Translations under genes and position numbers: made by a program
DNA from: Panagrolaimus kolymaensis
Taxonomy: Eukaryota > Nematoda > Chromadorea > Rhabditida > Panagrolaimidae
Assembly: GCA_028622995.1 (NCBI GenBank)
Contig: JAJQJQ010000033.1
Location: 2,666,001-2,730,000, forward strand
Length of the DNA: 64,000 nucleotides
Reading direction: 5' to 3'
Part shown: positions 37,232-47,361 of the stretch, piece after piece
Layout: every line of letters begins with the position of its first letter
Numbering within the stretch: the stretch's first letter is position 1
Notes under the pieces: generated by a model
The model's input: the letters and a program-made list of their open reading frames with translations, nothing else
Told to the model about the DNA's origin: nothing
Database searches by the model: none

Positions 37232-39742
37232 ATGAATTCAACAATGTCTCTTCAAATGTTTTGTATTTTATTAATTATTTTTGGTTTAACCGAAGCAATA
37301 TTCACTAAACGTTTTATGGATAGAAGATATTCAACATCGGCATTTGGATCATTAGCAGATAAATATGCAAATGTTCGAATGAGTCGTAAAGAAATTATTA
37401 ATGAACTTCAAGGATTAAGTCGGAAAGCGTAAGTATTTATTTTTAACCTTATTTTTTTGTTGCTCAAAAAAATCCAATCTTCTCAGATAATCTTTGCTTT
37501 ATTTATTCCTTTTTTGCATGAAAATTCTTTTTTTAGAAGGCATAATCTTTTTTTCTTTGCTTTTATATTTATTTTAGGCATTAGTTAAGCTTTTTCTTCT
37601 TTCCAAAATAGTAATGGGATACTGTATTATTTTGAAGTGTTCTTTGGATTTTCATTTAAAAATAGAAATAAGTACTTTTTTAAATTTAGAAAATTTTTAT
37701 TACGATTCTTGGAAAATTCCGTCGCAATATTTTTTTGTAGGCACTTTACACTTTTGATAGTTACAGTAAAAGATTTTTTATAGTGGATAAGCTCGTTTAC
37801 GTTATGTTGTGAATAATAATATGTTTATATCTTTTAAGATTAAGATGAAGCCGTAAAAAATGTCAACAAAAAAAGTGAGCTACATCAATCAAATAAGGAA
37901 GTACCGTATCTTTGAAAAATTAAAGCATAAATTTTATTTAAAGTGCGTCGTTGGCTTTTTTCTCTTATGTTTAAGAAAATTGAATCAAATAGTTTTGAAG
38001 CTTTAACTTTAGGGTTTATAGTTCATCAAACTTATTTTTTGCCTAATCAAGCATATTTCTTCTTGGGATACTAATATGTGACAGCAGTATGTAAGATAAT
38101 AAAAACAGTATACTTATGTTTTGATACATGCTTAAAAATTCATCTCCTCCTCATTTTTACCACTCATGTTTGTTTACCTTTTATCTTTGGTACTTCAGCC
38201 CACAATATAGAAAGCAAATTAAAACTACAACAATTTTTTGATGTTTGCTTCTAAAATAACCCAAAAATGGTAATAAAAAGTATATTTTTGGTTGTTGTTA
38301 AATGTGCAATTTTTTTTTTGGTGGGCGAGTGCCACCTTTACTCAAAAAATATTTTATGTTTTTGTTTTACAATTTATTCATATCTTCTCTTTGGTGTCGT
38401 CCGCCTCCAAAAACAAAACATCCTACGTTTTTCCCTTTTCAAAAGGCAATGGTGCCACGGAACGTCCTAGCTTTGACGTTTCTCGTTTTTCCTTCCACAA
38501 ACGTCTAATAAAACTTTGGAGTCCAAATCTCTGTGGAATTTTAATTAAACAAACCTCCATTATTTTTTTGACTTGAGTTTAAGGCTCGCAGCACAGTTTT
38601 GATTTGCAAGGAAGAAAAACAACAAATATTTGTTTTTGGCAGCCATTCATTTGCTTACACTCGCCTCCTCTTTTTTAAAAAGAGATTCCTGATCCTCTTC
38701 TTAGAAATATTCATATAAAAAGCAAGCCTTTTTAAAGTTCATAGAAATTAGGTTGTTGTAGTTAAATATTTTTTTTATCGAATGTTTTTCCTTCTTGCCG
38801 GTTCTTTGGTAATTTTATATGCAAGTGTTATTGGGTGTTTAGTTGCTGCTGTTATTATGATTTCAACAAAATGAGGAGGTAATAAACAATTTTAATTGCT
38901 TTTTTTGTGAAAAATAACTGAATGAATGATCGTTTAAAAAACTTGAGTAATTGTTTTTTTAAATGATTTAGCAAAGCGGAGGTCTAGTAGCACTTTCTAT
39001 ATAATGAATTAGTTAAGTCTCTCAAAAATAGGTTGTTATCGCTATTAACCAAAATTTTGAGATTTCGATAATATTGTCTTATTTACTGAACCATTCTTCT
39101 TTAAAATTCTCTAAACTCATTTTTGGGATCACTTTGTTCAAACTTTATTAGTCCAATGCTCATTTCCTCCTCCACACGACCTTTAATAAAACTGTCAAAA
39201 ACTAAGAAAACGTGTATTCGCTATAGTTGATGTCAATTTTTCCCAAATGCACACTTAACAACATTTTTCCAGAATTGCCATTAAATAAATAATAACAAAT
39301 ATTTTCCGTCATTTAAAAATTGTCTTTCCTCTTCCTGTTTTAAAGCAGCTTTCACAAATTAAAAAAGAAAAGATTTCCTCCATAAAACATAAAATCCTTC
39401 AAGCATGCATTTTTTTTATCTAAAAACTCTTTTTTTTTCAGAGTTGAATTGCAAAGAAAATGGAAATTACGGTCCCGAACAAAAAATTATACGCCACAAG
39501 AAATAATAAATGAAAATAATAAACAACCCGCGCCATTTGTAATTCCAGTAAATCGCCCATCTTTGCCTGATTCAGCCGCACATAAACTTGCATTATTACA
39601 ACTTCGTGATTGTGTATTCGTAAGGAGTGGGTGTGCTACTTTATCAAAAATGAATACTTCTCAACGATCTAATTACATTGATCAATTGGAAGCTATTTTA
39701 GGTGGAAAAGGTTTTTATACATCTTCGCCAACTTTAATGTAA
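37232..39742 (+). CDS. Secreted peptide-precursor-like protein with C-x6-C motif
   Basis: Two exons (37232-37428 and 39442-39742), separated by a 2.0-kb intron, give 165 aa. The ATG at 37232 (or 37244) starts a signal peptide (MSLQMFCILLIIFGLTEA). The mature chain is basic, with dibasic-type sites (TKRFMDRRY, LSRKA, QRKWKLRSRTK). Near the C-terminus it has its only pair of mature cysteines in RDCVFVRSGCATL, six residues apart. Size, signal, basic processing sites and a small putative disulfide loop suggest a neuropeptide or peptide-hormone precursor (inference). I do not recognise a named family. Confidence 0.65.
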
Positions 39743-40634
39743 TTTTTTTTTCTTCGGTAAATAAATGAATATTGTTTTTTGTTTAATCTTAGTTTTTTTC
39801 ATTTTACGGTAATTCCAATAAATAATTTTTTTATGCTTCTATATCAAGGAAGAAACATGTTCAAAAAGAGATTATTGAAACCCAAACATAAAGCAATTCA
39901 TTGTATGCAAAGTCAAAAATAAACAAATTTAAAGATCCAAATTAAAACATTGAGAAAATAGTTATTATCCAATATTTTATAACTTGTGGAAATACTTAAC
40001 CTTGCAAAAATCGAATCGAAGATTTATTAATTCAAAAAGAATTAAATCGGTGGTGCAGTGGTTAGAGCTTTTACTCTAGTTCCACATTTCCAGAGCTAAA
40101 ACCTATCAGAGTTACCTATGCCAGAGATTTATTTGCAGAATCTTTTAATGATTAGAAAAAAATATGTATATCAACCCAAAATTTTCACTTCGAACCAATA
40201 AAATTAAAATAAATGGACGTAGAAAAAAATGCAATCACAATTTTTTTATTTTGAAAACCTACGACTAAATTTTTTTAATTGCCTAACTCCATGTTCGAAT
40301 TTATTTGTTTACCACCCTATAAGAAATTAAAAGCTAAATTCATAGATATAATCCCACAAATTTTATCAAAAAAAATTATCCAAGCTAACTTTTATAGTCC
40401 GAAAACTGCATTCTAAAAATAGACAATCAACAATAAAAATAAGCGATTCTCATTTTCCTTATTCGTGGGAAAATCAAAAAGGGATATATCTAAAATTAGG
40501 GATTAATAATATTTAAAAAAAATTGGAATTGTTTGAACAGTTGCGTTTTTGTCCTTCGGATTTGACTTACTTGAAAATGACCGAAGCTACCATTCCTGGA
40601 CATTGCTTTTAGTGTAAAAGATTTTAAGCGAAAA
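39743..40634. other. Intergenic with a tRNA-like relic
   Basis: AT-rich spacer between two same-strand secreted-protein genes. Apart from the A-box-bearing segment at about 40047-40120 (separate entry), I see nothing. Confidence 0.45.
40047..40120 (+). repeat. tRNA-derived relic (tRNA pseudogene or SINE-like)
   Basis: The segment starts TCGGTGGTGCAGTGGTTAGA, which contains a good A-box (TGGTGCAGTGG) and D-arm. The following anticodon-arm-like text (TTTTACTCTAGTTCC) is degenerate. The expected B-box position reads AGAGCTAAAACCTAT, far from GGTTCGANTCC. It is therefore not a working tRNA gene. A decayed tRNA or the head of a tRNA-derived short interspersed element would fit. Confidence 0.4.
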
Positions 40635-42791
40635 ATGCAGTCGTTTTTAATTTTATTTGCTTCAATAAAAATAGTCGCAGGTATTTTTCCAATGATTTGA
40701 ATGTTAAATTATTTCTTCTGTTTTTAGGTGTTTCATTAGGTTCAACCTGCAATTATTCATTTCAATGTGAAAAGGGTTCATTTTGTGCAGAAAATCGATG
40801 TCGAAAAGATTCATGTTCAATCAATAATGATTGTGTTGAAGGCGAACTTTGCATTGGTGGAAAAGTAGATGGAATTATTAAAAATGCATGTTTCCCAATA
40901 GATTCAGAAAGAGCAGAAAAAATGGATTTTTGCCCTGGTGGTGGAAAGCTTAGTTTTGGTTATAAAGGAAGAGTTGAAACTTGTGATATCAATAAACCTT
41001 GCACCGGCAAAGGAATATGTAATCCATCTGTTGGAGTTTGTTGTTCAAGTTCGTCCCTTTTTATGAATTTTTGAAAAAAAAGCTGTAAACTCTTATTTTT
41101 CAGAACTTCGAATTTGTCCATGGCCAAAAAGTCCACTTCTTGAAGGATTTACACATAAACCATTAATATGTCGATTCCGTGGCAAAGCAGCTGTTTCATG
41201 TCCAATTCCAAGTTATTGCGAAGAACGAAGTGGTTTTTGTTGCGCTGAAACAAATCCAACCCCACAAAAGCCCAACATACAGCCTCCAGCTCCCCTGCCT
41301 TCAATTCCTTTACAACCACTTCCTCCTCGAAATCGAGAAATTATTGAAGAGAAACCTTTCGTTGGTCAAACTTGTTCAGTTCAAATTGGATGCTCCGGTG
41401 GAGCTGCTTGTATTTGTCCAAGTCCAAGAGATTGCAAATGTGAATGTCCTAAAGAAATGGGATATTCAGTTTCGTCAGATGGAAGAAGTTGTCGAAGAAC
41501 GAGACGAAGATTAAAGGAAAAATGTCGATCTGATGTTGATTGTGGTGCAGCCTTTAGTGAATGTACAAGTGGTGGATGTCGTTGCAAATCAGGATTTCAA
41601 CGAGATGGAAATGGCGGTTGTAAACCCATTGCGCATAAATGTGTCAATCATGCTGAACCTCTCCGATTTGATAACAAACTCACAACTTGTGTCGTTCAAA
41701 AAACTCATAGAGATGAAGAAGCTCTCGATGTTTTAGGAACTGATGAAGAAGTCGTCACATTTGCTCCAGCATCCAATGTTTCAGTCGCTTTATCGCCTCG
41801 TCGCTCCTCCTCCGATACCAAAAGATGCCCAAGCAATTATTATTGCGTCGCAGTATTTGATATTCCAAAAGAACCTAATCTTTATCAAGGCTTTTGCTGC
41901 CCTCTTCCAGCACCCGATATTCCGGTTTGCCCTGTTGGACTTCCACATGCTTCAAGTTCAGCTCCCGATTATGGATGTGGAGAATGTCCTTTCGATCATT
42001 TCTGTCACAAAGATTCAATCGCAACTCATAAAGAAATCTGTTGTCCCAAACCTTGTGTAAGTCCCGATGATGTTTATGTTGATGGACAATGTTATTCTAT
42101 CGCATACTATGGTGATAGTTGCTATGTTCCACAACAATGTATTGGGAAGTTTGCGGGATCGGGTGGAAATTCCGTTCACGAAGAAATTAATGAAATGGAA
42201 TGTCGAAAGGGAATTTGTGAATGCCCGAAAGGTAAAAAAATATAAAAAAGGAATTTATTTATATTAAATAAAGTTTTTTTAAAAATAACAAGAAAAATAA
42301 AGAAGAAAAAAATACATTCAAATTCTTTAAAATTATGGTTCCTCTTTTTAGGTTTTTTGGTTGATAATGGACTTTGCAAAAGTTAGTTAATTTTTTATTA
42401 CAGGAATATTCTAGCCATTTCAATGTTAAAATCTGGTAAAAGGGCAGTAATAAAACAATCGATAATGTTTCAGGAGTTGAATGTTCCGTTGGTCTCAAAG
42501 GTGAACCAATCGTAAATAGTTTGGGTGGCATTTTGAAATGTAAACGAAGCAGTGATTGTAGTCAAGGATCAATGTGTGATCCATTTTCAAGAGTTTGTTG
42601 CAAAGGAATCAACAGTCAGTTTAATTAAATCACCATCTAACATAGATCTTATTCCATAGTTTTTAGAATGTCCATCAAGCTTTGTAGAAACAGGAGAAGT
42701 TTGTAAAGATGATAAATGCAGAAATCCAAATGATATTTGCATTGTTCCAAAAAATTCTAAATCAAAAATTTGCTGTCGAAGAGAAGAATAA
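40635..42791 (+). CDS. Large secreted Cys-rich protein with EB/lustrin-like modules
   Basis: The preferred model starts at ATG 40635 with a small signal-peptide exon (MQSFLILFASIKIVAG) spliced at 40681-40727 (GTATTT...TTTTTAG). Reading straight from ATG 40697 (MNVKLFLLFLG) would also give a signal peptide. Later introns are near 41050-41103, 42231-42351, 42381-42473 and 42615-42665, ending at TAA 42789-42791. The product is a string of Cys-rich modules, about 60 Cys, with recurring patterns such as CNYSFQCEKGSFC, CSINNDCVEGELC, CRSDVDC...CRCKSGF and GICECPKG. These resemble EB modules and the lustrin-type Cys repeats common in nematode secreted proteins. A Pro-rich linker lies near 41270-41340. 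An extracellular binding or matrix role is likely (inference). Confidence 0.8.
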
Positions 42792-42940
42792 AACTACAAT
42801 AATTACACATACACATTAAAAACCAAATTGTTTGTAAATACATGTTAAAAAATCCTATTTATTGTTTCTAATATTAATAAATTTCTTCTATTAGCACCTA
42901 TCCAATCAGTGACAAAATCAACAAAAATAATGATAGTTTT

Positions 42941-43613
42941 TCATGATGCCGCTTGTGGCTTTTCTTCTGGGAATTCTTCTTTTCGAATATCATATTCATC
43001 AAATTTGTTTTCTAGTAACCAAAAACGATTAAATGCTCCAATATCAACAACATTCTTTAACAAATAATCCCATGGCCAATCTTTTAAATTTGAATCTTGA
43101 GCAGCATAAAGTTGTGCCTAAAAATGCAAAAGAATTAAAAAAAATAAAGTTTTCTTTACACGCAAGCTTACTTTGCTATCATAAGTTCGACGAATAACGA
43201 GTGAAAACAGTAAACAATTCCAATAATCATATGTATTTTGATTTTTCATTTGAGTTCTTTCATTTAAAGTTGAATCTAAAATTTATTTAGTAAAAATGGA
43301 ATAGGATATTATCAAAGTGCTTACCCGCTAATGTACTGTGAATAGAGTTAGGAACTAAACCCATTTCATTTCTCCATTCAGCAATTTTATTCCACATTTG
43401 GTTTTCTGTTGGATTTGTATAAGCTGCAGCAATAATTGTACCAAGAGTTGAAACAAATAAAGTTGATCGAATAGGATGTTTTGGCGCATCTGTTACTGTA
43501 TCAATGGCTACAGTTTTATAATCATTTGCAACATTTTTAGCATATTCTATCACTTTTTGACCAGCTCGACGAAGAATATTTGGTTTTGCTGTTTGTGTTA
43601 CAACTGAATTCAT
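42941..43613 (-). CDS. timm29: TIMM29 (mitochondrial TIM22 complex subunit)
   Basis: Three exons (43613-43325, 43275-43172, 43117-42941) give exactly 570 nt and 189 aa. TIMM29 is a metazoan subunit of the TIM22 carrier translocase in the inner mitochondrial membrane. Family features: an N-terminal VANDYKTVAIDTV helix, one membrane segment (RSTLFVSTLGTIIAAAYTNP), then YDSKAQLYAAQ, WDYLLKNVVDIGAFNRFW near the C-terminus, matching the human 'YDREASLYRAQ ... VLDVGFAGRWWVL' block. The N-terminus is basic, suited to mitochondrial import. ATTTTTAG sits one base before the ATG, which is typical of a trans-splice acceptor. It lies about 200 nt downstream of MPDU1 on the same strand. Confidence 0.82.
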
Positions 43614-43616
43614 CCT
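43614..43616 (-). promoter_or_regulatory. Probable spliced-leader acceptor for TIMM29
   Basis: On the minus strand ATTTTTAG|G ATG places an acceptor one nucleotide from the start codon. With the 200-nt gap to the MPDU1 stop, this is the layout of a downstream operon gene in nematodes. Confidence 0.55.
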
Positions 43617-43816
43617 AAAAATGAATTCATTTTTTACCCAATGAAGTTACAATAAACATAAATAGTTAATAGCAAATGAACTGTTAAAATAAAAATAAAA
43701 AAAGAAGTGTTTCATTACTACGATTTTTATTAATTAAATATACAAAAAGATAAATTACAAAAGAAATAATGGTTGACATAAAAAGATGCGGTATAAATAA
43801 AGGAAAACACGTATCA

Positions 43817-44649
43817 TCATGCTTTCTTCTGTTTGCGAGGTTTGTTACCCCAATACATAATGAACTGAGCAAAAATAATTCCATTCAAAGTTGAGGCAAT
43901 AATGTAAACGAAAAGAATAAGACGATCATCAGTTTCGGTTAAAGATGTGAAAATTCTCGCCACACAACCACCAAATTGAAGAAGAACAGTAACAAATGCA
44001 AGTTGACCAGTTGAATGATTGCGGTAATTTTCACGAATTTGAATACCCTAAAAACCAATATGAACAATAAGAAAAAACAGATAAATTTAAAACCTTTGAT
44101 ACGATAATAATTGGAATACCAGCTGCTTGAATCATATATAATACATTCATAGGAATATAATGATACATAATAGCAGAACCAACCGCCCAAAGTGTTGCTA
44201 GAAATGCAAATGCATAAGCGGAATTATCAGAAAAGTATAGGATCTGCATAATAATAACCGCCATTTGACCTGCAACAAACACTGCATCTCCATATTGACT
44301 GAAAACAAATTCTTTTTCATAGCTGTAAGCGCTTGTTCCAAGAGCTCCAACCAATCCGAGAAGCATAGAAGTAAGTGAAATTCCTTCAGCAGAACGAGCT
44401 CGATGAATTTTGAGGATTTGTGGAACAAATAAAAACATAGCTCCAGCAGTAATGGCAAGACCAATGGCACGAGAAGCGACGAGAGGTACACATTCTTCTA
44501 AAAAAAATTAAATGATTAACAATAATTGAGAGAATCAAACAAAACTTACGATGAAAGATGTTCAAATTAAGAACCATTTCGTCATAACAATTCTTAGGAA
44601 AGAGAAAATGAACCATTTCATAATATTTAGATTTAACTATGTCAACCAT
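43817..44649 (-). CDS. mpdu1: MPDU1 / Lec35 (mannose-P-dolichol utilisation defect 1), PQ-loop family
   Basis: Three exons (44649-44550, 44497-44094, 44047-43817) give 735 nt and 244 aa, close to human MPDU1 (247 aa). It is a multi-pass ER membrane protein needed for use of dolichol-phosphate-mannose and -glucose in N-glycan and GPI synthesis. The first PQ motif is in MFLFVPQILKIHRARSAEG with SLTSMLLGLVGALGTSAYSY. The second half has IPIIIVSKGIQIRENYRNHS, with 'GQLAFVTVLLQFGGCVARIF' and LILFVYIIASTLNGIIFAQF following. It ends in a basic KPRKQKKA tail, consistent with an ER-retention type Lys signal. It is upstream of TIMM29 and co-oriented. Confidence 0.92.
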
Positions 44650-45857
44650 GTTTTGTTTTATTTAAATGTGAAAGCAAACAAAAGCAAAGCAACGTCGAAT
44701 AACAGATTTCGATTAAAAAATGCTGATGAACAAAAAAAAGGTTCGCGTCAGGAATGAATAATCGATGGAAAAAAGAAAGTGCGTTGGTTTAGGAACATTT
44801 TCTGTAGTCATAAAACCTATAATGGAAAAAAAAATTACTTATCTTTTTTTTAAAGTACAAAACTGATATAAATAATTTTTATTGAACGATGTTTATCTAC
44901 CAAACTTTCTTCCGACAACAAACCAAAGCAGTTGTAAAAAATTGAAAATCGTTGACAAGTTATTTTACCTGAGAAAGCTACTGTAATAAAAGCCATGTCT
45001 TTTCTTATTTTATTAGAAATGCTCTTGAAGTTTTTTTGAATCAAAATGTAATTTTTCGTTGTTATTGAAAACCCATAAAAAAAACGCATTTTGCCCTTTC
45101 TTGTCTTTTTTGCTATTTTTAATGCAATTTGAGATGTATTAATTCAATTTTTCACAAGCAACGATCTTGTCAAATGCCATAATTGCATGAAATTAATTTT
45201 TTCTTTTTTACATATGACTTTATTATAACTTTTATATAAAATTACTTTTTATATTCAATTGAATAATCTTTTTTTGTCACCATTTTAAGCTTTAAACTAA
45301 TTTATGGTCCATTATGAGCTTTTTTATTGGTTGAAATGCCATCATCCGCTTTACGTTTTTTGCTCGCTTGAATAAAAAAAAGGTTCATTACGATCGTAAA
45401 AAATGGGTTTATGGACGACATTCAAAATGAAAATTACAACTTTAAACACGATGTGAAAGCTTTCCTGTAAATAATAACTATCAACTTATGCAGAAATTGT
45501 TTTTCGGAGATTTCTTTATCTTCGGTTTTTACAATCACGCAATCTTGTTTTTCTGACTCTTCTAAATTGTTGAGTTCAAAAATTCCATGACCGAGGTAAA
45601 CCAATTAAACATATTTTTTTATTGGAAAAAACTAATTGGTATTTTTTAAATAAAATCTAAGAAATAAAAAATACATACATAAAATAAACGGCAAAACAAG
45701 CATGACATTGAATTTAGAGGCGGAGTTAAAAATACCATAAAATATTATTTTATTTTACCAACCTTCTGACAATATTTTTTTAGCATGTAACAACTTCATA
45801 AAATCTACCTTTTTTGTAGTAGTTATAAATAAATTTTTTTTATTGTGAAAATTAAAA
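44650..45857. other. Divergent intergenic region
   Basis: Between MPDU1 (-) and the globin (+). AT-rich, with no coding exon or RNA gene recognised. It holds both promoters. Confidence 0.45.
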
Positions 45858-47361
45858 ATGGGATTATGTGAGTCATCATCTGGATGTAAAGTTGAAGATA
45901 GTAGTGATAATAATTCACAAAATATTTCATCAAAAGATAGCGCTATACTGTAAGTTAATTTTTTATTTTGTTTTATAAAGCTATATGTTATAAAAGCTAT
46001 TACCTAAGTTTATATAAAGTAAATCAGGTGTAAAACATGGAATATAATAATTTTGTTTGTATGTTTGTCGATCAAACTTTAAAAATAAAAATGTTTTGCA
46101 ATAATCAACGATATTTTATTTTTTGATCCTTAGAAATAAATAAAATTATAGTTTTTTCTTCATGTTTCTTTCTTTTTGCTCATTGGCTTTTCGCAAAACA
46201 ATTTTTGTTTGGAGTTTGATCTGGGCTTAAATTATTTATGAAACAATAATCCATAAAACAAAGCTCTGTTATTTTTAAGCTTATTATTTTTATGGAAACA
46301 AGGAAGTCAACCTTGGGGGCTATAAAAAGATTTTGTGTAAAACATTTTGCTTTTGGAAAAACTTTTGTATGAACAGTTGCTTCTCCCAAACATTTACAAG
46401 ATATGTATTTTTAGTGCAACAAAAAAAAGTACAAGCAAAAAGCTTTGAAACATTTATAAAATTATTCGTAACGTAGGCAACTCAACAATTAAATTTAAAC
46501 AAAAAAAAGTTTTCATTTTGAATTGTAACATTTTAAAAAAAATTTAATAATTTAATTTATGAATCTATTTTTCTATGTTGGTTACACACTTCCCCTTTAC
46601 ATGTAACTGTTTTTTCTGGCAAAAAAATAATACAAACTTGTGGGGCTTTAAAAAAAGAGTAAGGGTAATAAATAAGATGTTTAAAAAATCCGAGAAAATA
46701 TATTGGTTGTAAATTAAAAAATGTTTGTTTACAAACGTTAAAAAAATTGCTGTTTTTTTATAGAAAAATTGAGCAAATAAGCCCTACATCGACGACATTC
46801 TCAAATATTTCATGCAGAATCTCAGGGCCTAATTTTCTAATGTCTGAAGAATATCAAGAAATAATGAAAAAACATTGGCCCACCATAATGCAACAAAAAC
46901 CCGATATTTGTCATAAAACTATGCTATTTTGCATTGAAGCAAGTCCAAAATTAAATGAAATCATTGCTGCAGGAAGATATTGTTTTAGAGATTTAACTAA
47001 ATGGCCTAAACTTGATCGAATATGGTATTGCATTTTCGATAAAAACCCTCATTTTTTTAAAATATAAATAAATTTCAGTACAGCCCAATTAAAACTTTAT
47101 GAAAAACTTATAATTGAAAATAATATGAATCCAGAATTAATTAAATCTGAAGCCGATCAACTTGGTGTTACTCATCGCACCTATGCTCAATATGGAATGA
47201 AACCTCAATTTTTGGATTTATATAATCAACATTTTTTAATATTATTAGAAAAATTAAAAATTGATGATAAAGCTGAACATCAAATTTTAATTGAATCTTG
47301 GGCAATTTTTCTATCATTTATTGTTTCGAGGATTTTTGAAAAATACGCAAATCGATCATAA
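45858..47361 (+). CDS. Globin, nematode neuronal-type with acylation-type N-terminus
   Basis: Three exons (45858-45949, 46764-47024, 47079-47361) give 211 aa. The first intron is long (814 nt). The N-terminus MGLCESSSGC has a myristoylation Gly and neighbouring Cys residues suited to palmitoylation. The globin fold follows: helix A/B HWPTIMQQKPDICHKTMLFC, the CD/E region around DLTKWPKLDRI, helix F with the proximal-His-type LGVTHRTYAQYGM, and the G/H helices (LYNQHFLILLEKL, HQILIESWAIFLSFI). C. elegans has over 30 such single-domain globins, some membrane-anchored and signalling. Oxygen sensing or redox signalling is possible; there is no direct evidence. Confidence 0.85.

Noticed and set aside
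38267..38576. Overlapping hydrophobic frames in the 2-kb intron of the peptide gene
   Set aside because: Three frames are equally open over T-rich DNA; no gene-like signal.
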